Below, piece after piece: positions 8,013-16,303 of a stretch of DNA of 45,210 bases. The DNA comes from Parcubacteria group bacterium (lineage in GTDB: Bacteria; Patescibacteriota; JABMPQ01): NCBI GenBank assembly GCA_013202585.1, contig JABMPQ010000008.1:1-45210 (forward strand), read 5' to 3'. The notes under the pieces are model-generated. The model was not told the origin of the DNA. It saw only the letters and a list, made by a program, of their open reading frames with translations, and did not search any database. Made by a program: the position numbers and the translations under genes. The stretch's first letter is position 1. Each line of letters begins with the position of its first letter.

Positions 8013-9554
8013 TTAATTATCGGGAAAAGTAGCTAAATCGCGGTAGACAATTAACTCACCAGTAGAATGAACTGGAACAAATCGATCAGGGCTTAAATTC
8101 TCTTGAATTCTCTCATCTTCCTTGATAACTAAGAACACTCTTTGTAAATTATCTTCCTCACTCTCTTCAAGATATTTTCCAACTTTGAAAAATAATTTTA
8201 TATAAACTTTCTTCTCCGGAATCACATCGCTCCAAGTCCAAATCAAGCTTTTATAATTAAAAACATCAAGATAGATAACATCTTCGGTGGCCACATTAGC
8301 CAGCAGCCACTTATTGAGTTCCCGAACTTCACTAGTATAAGATGAATCCGCCCCATAGAAGTTATCTTCTTGTTCCTGTTCTTGCTCAGCCTGCTTAAAT
8401 AATGAAGAAAAAGAAATTACAAAAAAAGTAATAATCAATAGAGGAACAATAACAGCCCTCCAGCGAATTTGTTTTATTAAATAATATAAGCCATAGGCCG
8501 CTACAACGACTAGCGGATAACCAATATACCAGAAAAGACGCATCGGCAGTAGCTTAATATATAGCAGGGGAGCTTTGGAAAGAATCAAAGGCACTAACAG
8601 CCAGGCTAAAATAATAACTTCAAATAGATACGGTTTTTTATTTCTGATCAAATAAATCAGTCGGCCTATTAAAATAATTAGCCCCAACATGCCTGCATAA
8701 ACAACAAAATCATTTCCCAGTAATTGTGGATAAAGCTCCCACGACCGCATTAATTTATAAAGACTATTATCAGGTTCAACCTTACCAAATAATTGAAAAA
8801 TAGTAGATTCGTAACCGGTAAACAGTAATGCCACTGCAAAAAACAGGCCGGCCAATAAAAATACTAAGATATTGCGCCAACGTAATATCTTTTGCCGAAT
8901 CACGTTATCACTCAAAGACGCCAGAAACATTACACCCAGTATTATTAAGCCAATAAAAGAGCTGAGCTGGTGATAAAATAACAAAGAATTTACGGTCAGT
9001 AGAGTCAGAGCCAGATAGAGAATAAGGCGTTTATTCCCCTGAGCTTTTTTAAGCTGCTGCAAGAAGGTGAAGAATAAATAGACCAAAAATACAATAATTA
9101 AATCACCGAACAGATTTTGAAAGTGATAGCCAGGCTCCGTAAAATAACGCAGTGATCTCCCTAAGCCAGCGCTTGCTAGTAGGAAAACAATAATAGCTAG
9201 CTTGGTACTTTTCAAGCGGGCAATAACAAAAAGTAAAATTGGGATAATACAGCCAGCCAGCAGAGAAAGAAAAATCACTGAGTGGGCAAAAGACAATCCT
9301 GTTAACAAATGAGTAATTTCTAAAAGGATGTGGAGATTAGGCGTAAAATAGATATCACCTGGCTTCCCCCAATACTCGGCAATAGCAACGTAATCGGGGA
9401 TCGAGCCAGTTTTATCAATAATGCGTGACCACAAAACAGCCATATAAGAATCGCCAGCTGGAGCAAAGCCCTGGGTAATAGCCGGGATCAGACGTATTAA
9501 AAAAGTCAGCCCAGCTAACAAAATAATTATTAAATTTATTAAACGTTTATTCAT
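8013..9554 (-). CDS. Multi-spanning membrane protein, GT-C-like
   Basis: This 513-residue protein has roughly 10-12 predicted membrane helices and a soluble C-terminal domain of about 130 residues. Just after helix 1 comes a short outside loop with APAGDSYMAVLWSRII; an acidic residue in this place is typical of GT-C transferases (PMT, STT3, ArnT-like), where it helps bind metal or lipid-linked sugar. The C-terminal part contains WLLANVATEDVIYLD, similar to soluble ends of predicted membrane mannosyltransferases. It may add a sugar from a polyprenyl-phosphate sugar on the outside of the membrane, perhaps the product of the DPM1-like enzyme at 11818-12771. It could instead be a polymerase. No specific family can be assigned with confidence. 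Confidence 0.6.
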   Translation of the reverse strand: MNKRLINLIIILLAGLTFLIRLIPAITQGFAPAGDSYMAVLWSRIIDKTGSIPDYVAIAEYWGKPGDIYFTPNLHILLEITHLLTGLSFAHSVIFLSLLAGCIIPILLFVIARLKSTKLAIIVFLLASAGLGRSLRYFTEPGYHFQNLFGDLIIVFLVYLFFTFLQQLKKAQGNKRLILYLALTLLTVNSLLFYHQLSSFIGLIILGVMFLASLSDNVIRQKILRWRNILVFLLAGLFFAVALLFTGYESTIFQLFGKVEPDNSLYKLMRSWELYPQLLGNDFVVYAGMLGLIILIGRLIYLIRNKKPYLFEVIILAWLLVPLILSKAPLLYIKLLPMRLFWYIGYPLVVVAAYGLYYLIKQIRWRAVIVPLLIITFFVISFSSLFKQAEQEQEQEDNFYGADSSYTSEVRELNKWLLANVATEDVIYLDVFNYKSLIWTWSDVIPEKKVYIKLFFKVGKYLEESEEDNLQRVFLVIKEDERIQENLSPDRFVPVHSTGELIVYRDLATFPDN

Positions 9555-9560
9555 TTTTAT

Positions 9561-10763
9561 TTAAACTTCTTCAAGAATTTCTTTGACTTGTGGCGCTAAC
9601 TGTGACCACTGCATGGACTTAACCCGTTCGTGACCAGCCGTAAATTTATCTGCCGATTGCTGGTTAGTCAGGATCACCTTCAAAACACGCGCCAAATCAG
9701 CTGGATTATCAGGCTTTGCCATAGTACCCAAGCCCCGTAGCAACTCTTTCCTAACACCTACATTTGACGTGACCACCGGTTTATTCAAATAGAGAGCCTG
9801 TACCACGCGCGATGAAGACTTTGCTCTATTGGTAAGACTATCATCAACCGGATCTACTACCACATCCGCTAACTCTATCAGGGAACGAACTTCAGCTAGC
9901 TGATAACGACCATAAAAGATTATTTTATCAGCTACTTTTAGTTTTTTGGCTAAATCCTCTAGCTGTTTTCGATCTTCGCCTGAGCCAGCCAGCACTAACA
10001 CTACCTGTTCAAGATCATTAACTAAGACACTTAGTGATTTTAATAAAATATCTAGCCGATGACCAGAGCTGATACTCAAACTACCACAATAAAGTACTAT
10101 TTTAGTATCAGGCTTCAGATTATGTTTTTGTAAAAATCCGGCGTGGCTAAACAATATTTTGTTCTTACTAATATCAGATAAGCCCGTAGGAACATAAAAT
10201 ATTTTATCAGCTGGCACGCCTGATTTACAGTAATGCTCCTTTAAGAAGGGGGAGCAAGCAATAATGGCCGAGCTAAACTTTACTCCTAACTTTTCGGTCA
10301 TCCTTAAAACCCACCGCTGCAATTTACTTTGAGTCTTATTGGCTTCAACCTCCAAGTCATCAGAATCTAAGACTATTTTTTTGCGCCTAAGCAGCTTCAC
10401 TAATATCGCTGGCAACAAATTCTGCGGGTGTGGTTTAACAACATAAATAATATCGCCCTTAGAGCGAAATAAGCTTGCAAATATTTTCAAGGTTGACCAC
10501 ACGACTGTGACAACTAAACTAATTCCTGAGCGATATTCTTTACTGCCACCCTCCTTTTTAGTCACCGCCATTTGTCCGACATATTTTACCGCCAAGCCAT
10601 CCTGCTCAAATACCTTCTTGTCAGCCCTTTTATAATCATGATGAAGAGCAATAATCTCACTCTTGATATCAAACTGCCTCTTCAGCTCTCGCAAGAGGGG
10701 AATAATCCGCCCTACCATCGTCGAACTCTCCAAGCTTTGACTAGCGACAACTGTTAATTTCAT
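9561..10763 (-). CDS. GT4-family glycosyltransferase
   Basis: This is a 400-residue GT-B glycosyltransferase. The ATG at 10763 is chosen because it gives the natural N-terminus MKLTVVASQSLESST and forms an ATGA overlap with the preceding gene; a longer frame reaching 10820 lies inside that gene. Recognisable parts are IVLYCGSLSISSGHRLDILL (start of the second Rossmann domain), LVLAGSGEDRKQLEDLAKKL, KIIFYGRY and a late region with ADVVVDPVDDS and SSRVVQALYLNKPVVTSNVG. The usual EX7E motif is weak here: the first Glu is not obvious, so this may be a divergent GT4 enzyme. It acts in block B, probably on a lipid-linked oligosaccharide. Donor and acceptor are unknown. Confidence 0.82.
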   Translation of the reverse strand: MKLTVVASQSLESSTMVGRIIPLLRELKRQFDIKSEIIALHHDYKRADKKVFEQDGLAVKYVGQMAVTKKEGGSKEYRSGISLVVTVVWSTLKIFASLFRSKGDIIYVVKPHPQNLLPAILVKLLRRKKIVLDSDDLEVEANKTQSKLQRWVLRMTEKLGVKFSSAIIACSPFLKEHYCKSGVPADKIFYVPTGLSDISKNKILFSHAGFLQKHNLKPDTKIVLYCGSLSISSGHRLDILLKSLSVLVNDLEQVVLVLAGSGEDRKQLEDLAKKLKVADKIIFYGRYQLAEVRSLIELADVVVDPVDDSLTNRAKSSSRVVQALYLNKPVVTSNVGVRKELLRGLGTMAKPDNPADLARVLKVILTNQQSADKFTAGHERVKSMQWSQLAPQVKEILEEV

Positions 10764-11821
10764 GATTTCGGGATTAAATCCTGAAAAACTTGTTGATACT
10801 TTTGGACAATAGTGCCCCAACTGTAATTATCTTTGACAAACTGCCTGGCCTGGCGACCAAATTGCACCCTAGTATTATCGTCAGTTAATAAGCCATTTAT
10901 AACTTGTAAATACTGCGCTATATCTTGCGATTTTACTAACAAACCATTGCCTTTATGCTGAATAGCATCCTTTATTCCTTCCATGTCAGAAGCTACTACT
11001 GGCAATTCATGGGCAGCTGCTTCCAGGGCCACGATACCAAAGCCTTCCATGTCGCCCGGAACTTTTATATTAGGCATAATAAAAATGTCAGAATTACTAT
11101 ATATGATCCTCAGTTCATCGTCTGACACTCTCCCCAAAGCAAAAATTCGATCGGCCACTTTTTGTTTGTCAGCCGCTTGCAATATTTTTTCTTTATCCTC
11201 GCCGTCGCCCACAATAACGTAAATCACATTTTTCTCTAATCCTGGCAGGACATTCTCGATGAACCATTGTACACCCTTCCTTTTAACTAACCGGCCAACT
11301 GTTAGTAGGACTTTTTTCTGAGATAAATCGGTTTTCAATATCTTCTCCAAATCGCCACGAGATCGCTCAACAGCCTCGGGCAAATCAATACCGATCGGAA
11401 CAATGACAGTATTAGGGAAACCGTTATTTTTAGCTTCTGTTTCTGTTTGTCGGCTGATACAAATGTACTGGTCAAACTTTTTGCCAAAGTACTTGATATA
11501 GGATTGATAAATTTTAGATTGATAAGTAATATCCAGTCCGTGCAAAGTAACCGCCACTGGTTTTTTAGATAATTTTTTGATCACCCAGCCAACAATAGAT
11601 AAAACTGGATCACCAATATGAACCACGTCCACCTTCCGAGCTATAATCAACCCCTTAATTAGAGCCCAAGGAATAAAAAAAGGTAAGTTTTTCTTACCTC
11701 TCTTATTGGCAATAATAAATGCATCAGCAATCTTAGAAAAATTGCTAGTTACCTGATAGCTGAGATTTTCCATTCCTCCCGTTACTGGCGGATATGTTCT
11801 GGTAATGAATAAAGTTTTCAT
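10760..11821 (-). CDS. GT4-family glycosyltransferase
   Basis: This 353-residue GT-B enzyme has the family hallmarks: TRTYPPVTGGMENLSYQVT at the N-terminus, VHIGDPVLSIVG, KPVAVTLHGLDI, then LLTVGRLVKRKGVQWFIENV, YVIVGDGEDKEKI and the donor-binding MPNIKVPGDMEGFGIVALEA, which includes the EGFGIVxLEA form of the EX7E motif. It resembles phosphatidylinositol or undecaprenyl-linked mannosyltransferases of the GT4 class, but the sugar cannot be told. Its ATG overlaps the stop of the DPM1-like gene (ATGA), and its own stop overlaps the start of the next GT4 gene in the same way. Three genes in a row are therefore translationally coupled. Confidence 0.9.
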   Translation of the reverse strand: MKTLFITRTYPPVTGGMENLSYQVTSNFSKIADAFIIANKRGKKNLPFFIPWALIKGLIIARKVDVVHIGDPVLSIVGWVIKKLSKKPVAVTLHGLDITYQSKIYQSYIKYFGKKFDQYICISRQTETEAKNNGFPNTVIVPIGIDLPEAVERSRGDLEKILKTDLSQKKVLLTVGRLVKRKGVQWFIENVLPGLEKNVIYVIVGDGEDKEKILQAADKQKVADRIFALGRVSDDELRIIYSNSDIFIMPNIKVPGDMEGFGIVALEAAAHELPVVASDMEGIKDAIQHKGNGLLVKSQDIAQYLQVINGLLTDDNTRVQFGRQARQFVKDNYSWGTIVQKYQQVFQDLIPKS

Positions 11822-12771
11822 CTTTCATATAACCTTTTTTTCTGATAATAAAGGACTTCTTCTTGAATATTGCGTTGCCGGCCTAACATGTCAGCCACTA
11901 GAGCTAAAATCCAAAGCAAAAAGCCTAATATTAAAGCCACTGCCCCAACTATTATTAAGCTCTGGTAGGGAGAGGTGCCGCCCGTCTGACACCAATGCAC
12001 AAACACGAAGGTGATTATGGCTACACCCATGAGAAAAATCACCGAGCCAATCGCTCCAAAAAATTTCAACGGCTTGTAATCCCGCAGGGCTCTAACGATA
12101 ATAGCGGTCGTTTTCCAACCATAAGTAAAAAGATTATTCGCTACCCGCGACTTGCCATGTTCCCGCACCCCTCTTACTTTACAAGGCACTTCTTTCATTA
12201 CTAAGCCTTTCTTGGCTAGATCAATAAAGCTTTCCTGAGTATAAGTGAAAACACCGAATAAATTTAGACGCATAGCTGCTTCCTGAGAATAAGCCCGAAA
12301 TCCACAAGAAACATCCGTGAACTTTTGTTTAGTAATAAAGTTGATTATTTTTACCATTAACTTATTGCCAAACTTTTTTAATGCCGGCATTTTTGGCACT
12401 AAATCTTTTTCCTTAAAACGACTACAGGTTACAAAATCTGCTTTGCCTTGCAAAATAGGGGAGGCTAATTTGGAAATATCCTGCGGATTAAACTGACCAT
12501 CAGCATCAATATTAACAATCACGTTGGCCTTTCTCCTCAACGCTTCTTTCATTCCCACTGTAAAAGCGCCACCTACTCCTTGATTTTGCTTCAGGCTAAC
12601 AACTACTGCTCCCGCTTCCTGAGCTAGCTTGGCAGTCTGGTCAGTTGAGCCATCATTGATAACTACGACTTCTACCTGATCAACTCCCGCCAAATCACGC
12701 GGGATCTTATTGATCACCGTCGCGATCGTCTTAGCTTCATTGTAAGCCGGGATTATGACTACTAATTTCAT
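11818..12771 (-). CDS. GT2 glycosyltransferase, DPM1/GtrB-like
   Basis: This 317-residue protein has an N-terminal GT-A domain (about 1-230) with VVIIPAYNEAKTIATVI, VVVINDGSTDQTAKLA and the metal-binding NIDADGQFNPQDI. Two C-terminal membrane helices follow at about 232-258 and 270-300. This layout is that of polyprenyl-phosphate glycosyltransferases, which move a sugar from UDP- or GDP-sugar to undecaprenyl phosphate for later use outside the membrane. DVSCGFRAYS is the usual motif ahead of the acceptor site. The membrane GT-C-like protein encoded further on (8013-9554) would be a natural user of its product. The sugar is not predictable from sequence. Confidence 0.9.
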   Translation of the reverse strand: MKLVVIIPAYNEAKTIATVINKIPRDLAGVDQVEVVVINDGSTDQTAKLAQEAGAVVVSLKQNQGVGGAFTVGMKEALRRKANVIVNIDADGQFNPQDISKLASPILQGKADFVTCSRFKEKDLVPKMPALKKFGNKLMVKIINFITKQKFTDVSCGFRAYSQEAAMRLNLFGVFTYTQESFIDLAKKGLVMKEVPCKVRGVREHGKSRVANNLFTYGWKTTAIIVRALRDYKPLKFFGAIGSVIFLMGVAIITFVFVHWCQTGGTSPYQSLIIVGAVALILGFLLWILALVADMLGRQRNIQEEVLYYQKKRLYER

Positions 12772-12787
12772 TTTGACTATTATTAAT

Positions 12788-14071
12788 TTAGCGGCCGATG
12801 CCTTGATAATCTACTTTCGACTTAGCAAAGCTGTCTTTATCGAGGCAATTTTTACCATCAACAACGGCTAAAATATTATTCTTTTCCAAATCAGCTACAC
12901 TCAAACCCTTAAATTCATCATGGTCAGTAGCGATCACTAAACAATCTGATTTCTTTAATACGTCTGCCAAGCTACTGGCGTTCGATTCATCTTTAACATA
13001 GGGGTCGTAAATGTGCAGCTCAGCTCCTACTTTTTTCAACAAATCAATAATCTCATAGGCTGGTGACTCCCGTGTATCACTGATATTTTTTTTGTAGGCC
13101 AAGCCTAAAATTCCAATATTAGTTCCCTTGATTGATTTTTGATGGTCATTGAGAGCTTGCGTAATCAAATCAACTGTAAAAGTTGGCATATAATTATTAA
13201 TTTCCCGGGCCAAGCGCAAAAACTCATGCGTGAAGCCGCTAGCTTTAGCTCGCTCAATCAGATAATAAGGATCAACTGGGATACAATGTCCGCCCACCCC
13301 ACAGCTCGGATAATGAGCCAAAAAGCTGAATGGTTTGGTGGAAGCACCATTGATCACGTCCACAATGTCAATATCCATTTTATTGAATGACTGAGCCAAT
13401 TCATTAACGAAAGCAATATTTATATCACGAAAAGAGTTCTCAACAATTTTTACAGCCTCAGCTTCTTTCAGTGACTTCATCATCATTACTTTACCTTCGA
13501 GAATTTCCTCATAAAAATCCTTGGCGACTTTAGCGCTGGTTTTATTAATTCCTCCCACCACGCGGGGAATGTTAATCACCGTCCATTTTTCATTACCAGG
13601 ATCAATTCGCTCCGGACAATGAGCCAAATGAAAATCTTTACCAGCCTTAAGGCCCGACTCCTCTAAAATAGGCTTTACCACTTCAATAGACACGCCGGGA
13701 TTTACCGTTGACTCCAAGACAACTAGCTGACCTTTTTTAAGATATTTAGCCACTGATTGACTAGCGCTTTTAACTGGTCCCAGGTTTGGCAGATAACTAT
13801 CGCTGACGGGAGTAGGAACACAGATGATAATAACTTGGGCATCAGCTATATTTTTAAAATCTTCTGCTGCCTTAATCTTCTTTTTTTTAATTTCTTCACC
13901 TAAATGTCCCGGCTCTATTGCTATTGGAGCTACACCTTTATTAATGCTGGCAATAGTCTCTTTATTGATATCAATGCCCTCAACCTGCCAGCCTTTGCGC
14001 GAACACAAACAAGCTAGAGGCAAGCCAACATACCCCAATCCGACTATGGCAACTGTCTTATTTTCTATCAT
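12788..14071 (-). CDS. UDP-sugar 6-dehydrogenase, WecC/TviB type
   Basis: This 427-residue enzyme of the UDP-glucose/GDP-mannose dehydrogenase family makes a uronic acid by two successive NAD-dependent oxidations. The Rossmann motif is VAIVGLGYVGLPLA at 7-20. The active site is clear: EAVKIVENSF with Lys208 and Asn212, and GVGGHCIPVDPYYL with the nucleophile Cys263. The C-terminal domain has GILGLAYKKNISDTRESPA. AHCPERIDPGN and GVGGHCIPVDP are typical of the UDP-N-acetyl-hexosamine group (WecC, TviB, WbpA) rather than Ugd, so the substrate is probably UDP-GlcNAc, UDP-ManNAc or a relative. This implies an acidic sugar in the block B polymer. No epimerase is seen nearby. Confidence 0.9.
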   Translation of the reverse strand: MIENKTVAIVGLGYVGLPLACLCSRKGWQVEGIDINKETIASINKGVAPIAIEPGHLGEEIKKKKIKAAEDFKNIADAQVIIICVPTPVSDSYLPNLGPVKSASQSVAKYLKKGQLVVLESTVNPGVSIEVVKPILEESGLKAGKDFHLAHCPERIDPGNEKWTVINIPRVVGGINKTSAKVAKDFYEEILEGKVMMMKSLKEAEAVKIVENSFRDINIAFVNELAQSFNKMDIDIVDVINGASTKPFSFLAHYPSCGVGGHCIPVDPYYLIERAKASGFTHEFLRLAREINNYMPTFTVDLITQALNDHQKSIKGTNIGILGLAYKKNISDTRESPAYEIIDLLKKVGAELHIYDPYVKDESNASSLADVLKKSDCLVIATDHDEFKGLSVADLEKNNILAVVDGKNCLDKDSFAKSKVDYQGIGR

Positions 14072-14101
14072 ATTTAATGATTAATATACCCCTTTAAGAT
14101 A

Positions 14102-15571
14102 TTACTTATTGCGGCTTTTGTACACCTTAATTTTGGACTTAACTACGGCCAACTCTTCTTTAGTGAAAAACCGAGATATTAATATTAAAACCGCAAAAGT
14201 TACCAATAATAGTAAGTTATACAGAGCATCAGCTAGCGTCAAATCAGTGGCCGCATATAGCCATTTTGCGCCTAGAATTAAGGTAATGATAACTAGTAAT
14301 TTTAGCAAGCGCGACCACTCATATCTTACTTGGTAAAATCGTTGCGTGATCGCGTATGTTAGAACAACCACTAAAATAAAGCAAATCAGGGTAGTCATGG
14401 CCGCTCCCTGCATACCGTAGAGCGGCACGAGGAAATAGTTGAGCAGTAGATTGAGTCCAGCCGGGATGCCGATCATTAGCGGATAATATTTTGATTTTTC
14501 TTTAATATGGAGGCCGGGGACGAGAGCAAAGTGCAAGCCATATAAAACATAAGAAAAAGCTACTAGCGGGATAATCTGATAAGCCGGATGAAATTGCGGG
14601 TCAGCAAATAGCTTGATGATCTGGGCGCCAAATAGAGACAAGCCGAGAGCTGCCAGCGAACCGAGGAAGGCAAGGTAGGTGAGTGTCTTGGCGTAAATTT
14701 CTTTACAGTCAGGACGTGAGGCGACAGCAAACGATACCTTCGGCCAAGCCAGCTGGAAAGGGTAAACTAGTAAAATGTAAATTAGAAATCCAATCTTGTA
14801 TCCCAACGAGTAAAGACCGACTTCGGTAAAGTCAGCAAAGTGCTTAATAAAATAACGATCAGATAAATCCATGATCCACATTGCCAGCGACGCCGGGATG
14901 ACAGCCAAGCCGAAGATTGATAGTTTGCGCAGATACTGGCACGAGAAAGTAAATCGAAACGAGCGGAGAATTGTGGGCAGAAAAATAAAAGCGAGGGCGG
15001 TTTGGGCGATCAGATTACCCAAGAGGATGCCCATTACACCTAGCTGTAATTTAATAACAAAAAAAGTATTGAGTGCCAGGATAAAAGTGAATTTGATTAG
15101 TGAAAGGAGAGTAAAAGTCTTTGATCTTTCTTTTGAACGCAGAACGGCAAAAGAGAGGTTAAGGAAAATAACAACTAGGTTGGTGGCCAGAATTAAGTAT
15201 ATTAAGTTAGTTTGGCTGGAATCATCGAGAATAGCCCCCGTAAAAAACTTCGCTCCTAGGGCTAACAGTAAAGTGACGGCTGAGGCGATCGGCAGGACAA
15301 AAATATACATGGTGCCAATTAACCGCCGACGCTCCTCATCTTCTTTACAGTCCCGCTCGTGCACCTTCATGAGGGCCGAAGCAAAGCCAAGCGAAAGAAC
15401 AATATTGAGAATCAACAGAATCGTATTCAAAATCTCTAATTGACCATATTCAGCGGGGGAGAGATAGCGGGTGTAGACCGGAATCAAAACAAACCCAATC
15501 AAGCTTTGCAGAGCCGAGCCGATGAGGTAAATAAAAGAGTGTTTAAATAGTCGTTTTATTTGGTCAAACAT
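14102..15571 (-). CDS. Second Wzx-type polysaccharide flippase
   Basis: This 489-residue integral membrane protein with about 14 helices begins with LFKHSFIYLIGSALQSLIGF and continues with LIPVYTRYLSPAEYGQLEIL, the standard start of PF01943 polysaccharide transporters. It should flip undecaprenyl-linked repeat units across the membrane. It leads block B: the nearest upstream gene is on the other strand. A TGCTAAAAT extended -10-like element ends only seven bases before the ATG, so the message may be leaderless. The long frames on the opposite strand within this gene are shadows. Compared with the flippase at 1351-2775 the sequence is clearly different, which suggests a different substrate rather than a recent duplication. 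Confidence 0.9.
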   Translation of the reverse strand: MFDQIKRLFKHSFIYLIGSALQSLIGFVLIPVYTRYLSPAEYGQLEILNTILLILNIVLSLGFASALMKVHERDCKEDEERRRLIGTMYIFVLPIASAVTLLLALGAKFFTGAILDDSSQTNLIYLILATNLVVIFLNLSFAVLRSKERSKTFTLLSLIKFTFILALNTFFVIKLQLGVMGILLGNLIAQTALAFIFLPTILRSFRFTFSCQYLRKLSIFGLAVIPASLAMWIMDLSDRYFIKHFADFTEVGLYSLGYKIGFLIYILLVYPFQLAWPKVSFAVASRPDCKEIYAKTLTYLAFLGSLAALGLSLFGAQIIKLFADPQFHPAYQIIPLVAFSYVLYGLHFALVPGLHIKEKSKYYPLMIGIPAGLNLLLNYFLVPLYGMQGAAMTTLICFILVVVLTYAITQRFYQVRYEWSRLLKLLVIITLILGAKWLYAATDLTLADALYNLLLLVTFAVLILISRFFTKEELAVVKSKIKVYKSRNK

Positions 15572-15577
15572 ACTAAG

Positions 15578-15586
15578 ATTTTAGCA
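15578..15586 (-). promoter_or_regulatory. Extended -10 element of block B, leaderless geometry
   Basis: On the minus strand TGCTAAAAT ends at 15578, seven bases before the flippase ATG (15571-15569). Transcription would start at or next to the A of the ATG. No convincing -35 is seen, which is normal for an extended -10 promoter. This is the only place where a promoter for the eight-gene block B is evident. Confidence 0.45.
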
Positions 15587-15641
15587 AGATTAGGGGAAAA
15601 AGAGAATGGGATTAGGGAGAGAGTAATCCAGCCGCCAAACC

Positions 15642-15670
15642 TTGACATTATATTATAATCATGCTATTGT
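15642..15670 (+). promoter_or_regulatory. Sigma-70-type promoter of the small gene at 15747
   Basis: TTGACA at 15642-15647 and TATTGT at 15665-15670 are separated by exactly 17 bases. The expected start of transcription is near 15677, giving a leader of about 70 bases. The -35 is a perfect consensus. Confidence 0.7.
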
Positions 15671-15678
15671 GGTAATAA

Positions 15679-15727
15679 GCCTGATCCGTGGTGGAACAGG
15701 TACAACCACAGGCCGTAGTGAGCCTAC
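15679..15727 (+). promoter_or_regulatory. Structured 5' leader with two hairpins
   Basis: The leader can fold into a hairpin pairing GCCT (15679-15682) and GTGGT (15688-15692) with ACCAC (15705-15709) and AGGC (15710-15713), followed by GTAG (15715-15718) pairing with CTAC (15724-15727). The SD AAAGGAG begins a few bases later and stays unpaired. It may protect or regulate the message; no known riboswitch class is recognised. Confidence 0.4.
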
Positions 15728-15746
15728 TTCGAAAGGAGAAATCACG

Positions 15747-16148
15747 ATGTATAAAAGATTCAGTATCGTAAACCAAGCGCAACTGGTAAAACTGCTGGAG
15801 AAGAAGGGGTTGCACGAATACGGAGGTCTCCAGGAACTGCTACGGTTCCTGTACGAGATCCAACTCCTGGCTCTGCTAGGAGAAACCAATTACAAGGGTG
15901 CGGCCCTGGATCAAGATGGGTCTATGGAAAGGTTTTTCAGCGGAGACACAAAGGAGCATAAGAAGCTCACCGAGGCTCTGGGGGAGGCTCACCGGGTTTC
16001 AGTGTACATCCGGAAGCCGACAACAGATCCCGGGGGGTATTTCATTCAGGCAGACCTGATGTTCCATCACAGGGGCAAGAGAGAATCTTTCTACACCTTA
16101 AAGGTATGGTCCTCGGTCAGCGGATCTCTGCTCACGGACATACTCTAA
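15747..16148 (+). CDS. Hypothetical protein, own promoter and terminator
   Basis: The ATG at 15747 is chosen because AAAGGAG lies seven bases upstream; a longer frame to 15642 would run through the promoter. The 133-residue product is soluble, without signal peptide or membrane helix. It has a helical N-terminal half (LVKLLEKKGLHEYGGLQELL) and a probable beta-rich C-terminal half with VSVYIRKP, GYFIQADLMFHH and FYTLKVWSS. I do not recognise the family. Codon use is visibly richer in G and C than in the flanking polysaccharide genes, and its strong SD is unusual for this window. It forms a self-contained unit with the promoter at 15642 and terminator at 16189, inserted between two divergent surface-polysaccharide operons. 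This could mean recent arrival or high expression. Confidence 0.75.
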   Translation: MYKRFSIVNQAQLVKLLEKKGLHEYGGLQELLRFLYEIQLLALLGETNYKGAALDQDGSMERFFSGDTKEHKKLTEALGEAHRVSVYIRKPTTDPGGYFIQADLMFHHRGKRESFYTLKVWSSVSGSLLTDIL

Positions 16149-16188
16149 AAACCCCTTTCTACCTCGAACCTTCACAACGCTAGTACAC

Positions 16189-16217
16189 AAGAGATCTCCA
16201 CCCGGATCTCTTTTTTT
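16189..16217 (+). terminator. Rho-independent terminator of the small gene
   Basis: AAGAGATC (16189-16196) pairs with GATCTCTT (16205-16212) around an eight-base loop, and the right arm runs into seven T residues (16211-16217). It lies about 40 bases after the stop codon at 16148. Confidence 0.85.
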
Positions 16218-16285
16218 ATTAGCAAATCAACGCCCCATAACTCAATCTCCTCTACCCCAATCCCTGATCTTTGCTACAATGTGGG

Positions 16286-16291
16286 TATAAT
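16286..16291 (+). promoter_or_regulatory. -10 element (TATAAT) just before glf
   Basis: A perfect TATAAT ends 12 bases before the glf ATG at 16304, so the transcript would have a leader of only about six bases and no SD. No good -35 is seen at the right distance. This fits near-leaderless expression of block C. Confidence 0.5.
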
Positions 16292-16303
16292 TTCACGCAT
16301 AAA

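Noticed and set aside
14871-15443. 190-codon frame on the plus strand opposite the second flippase
   Set aside because: It is antisense to a clear membrane protein gene and its Arg/Lys-rich translation resembles no protein.
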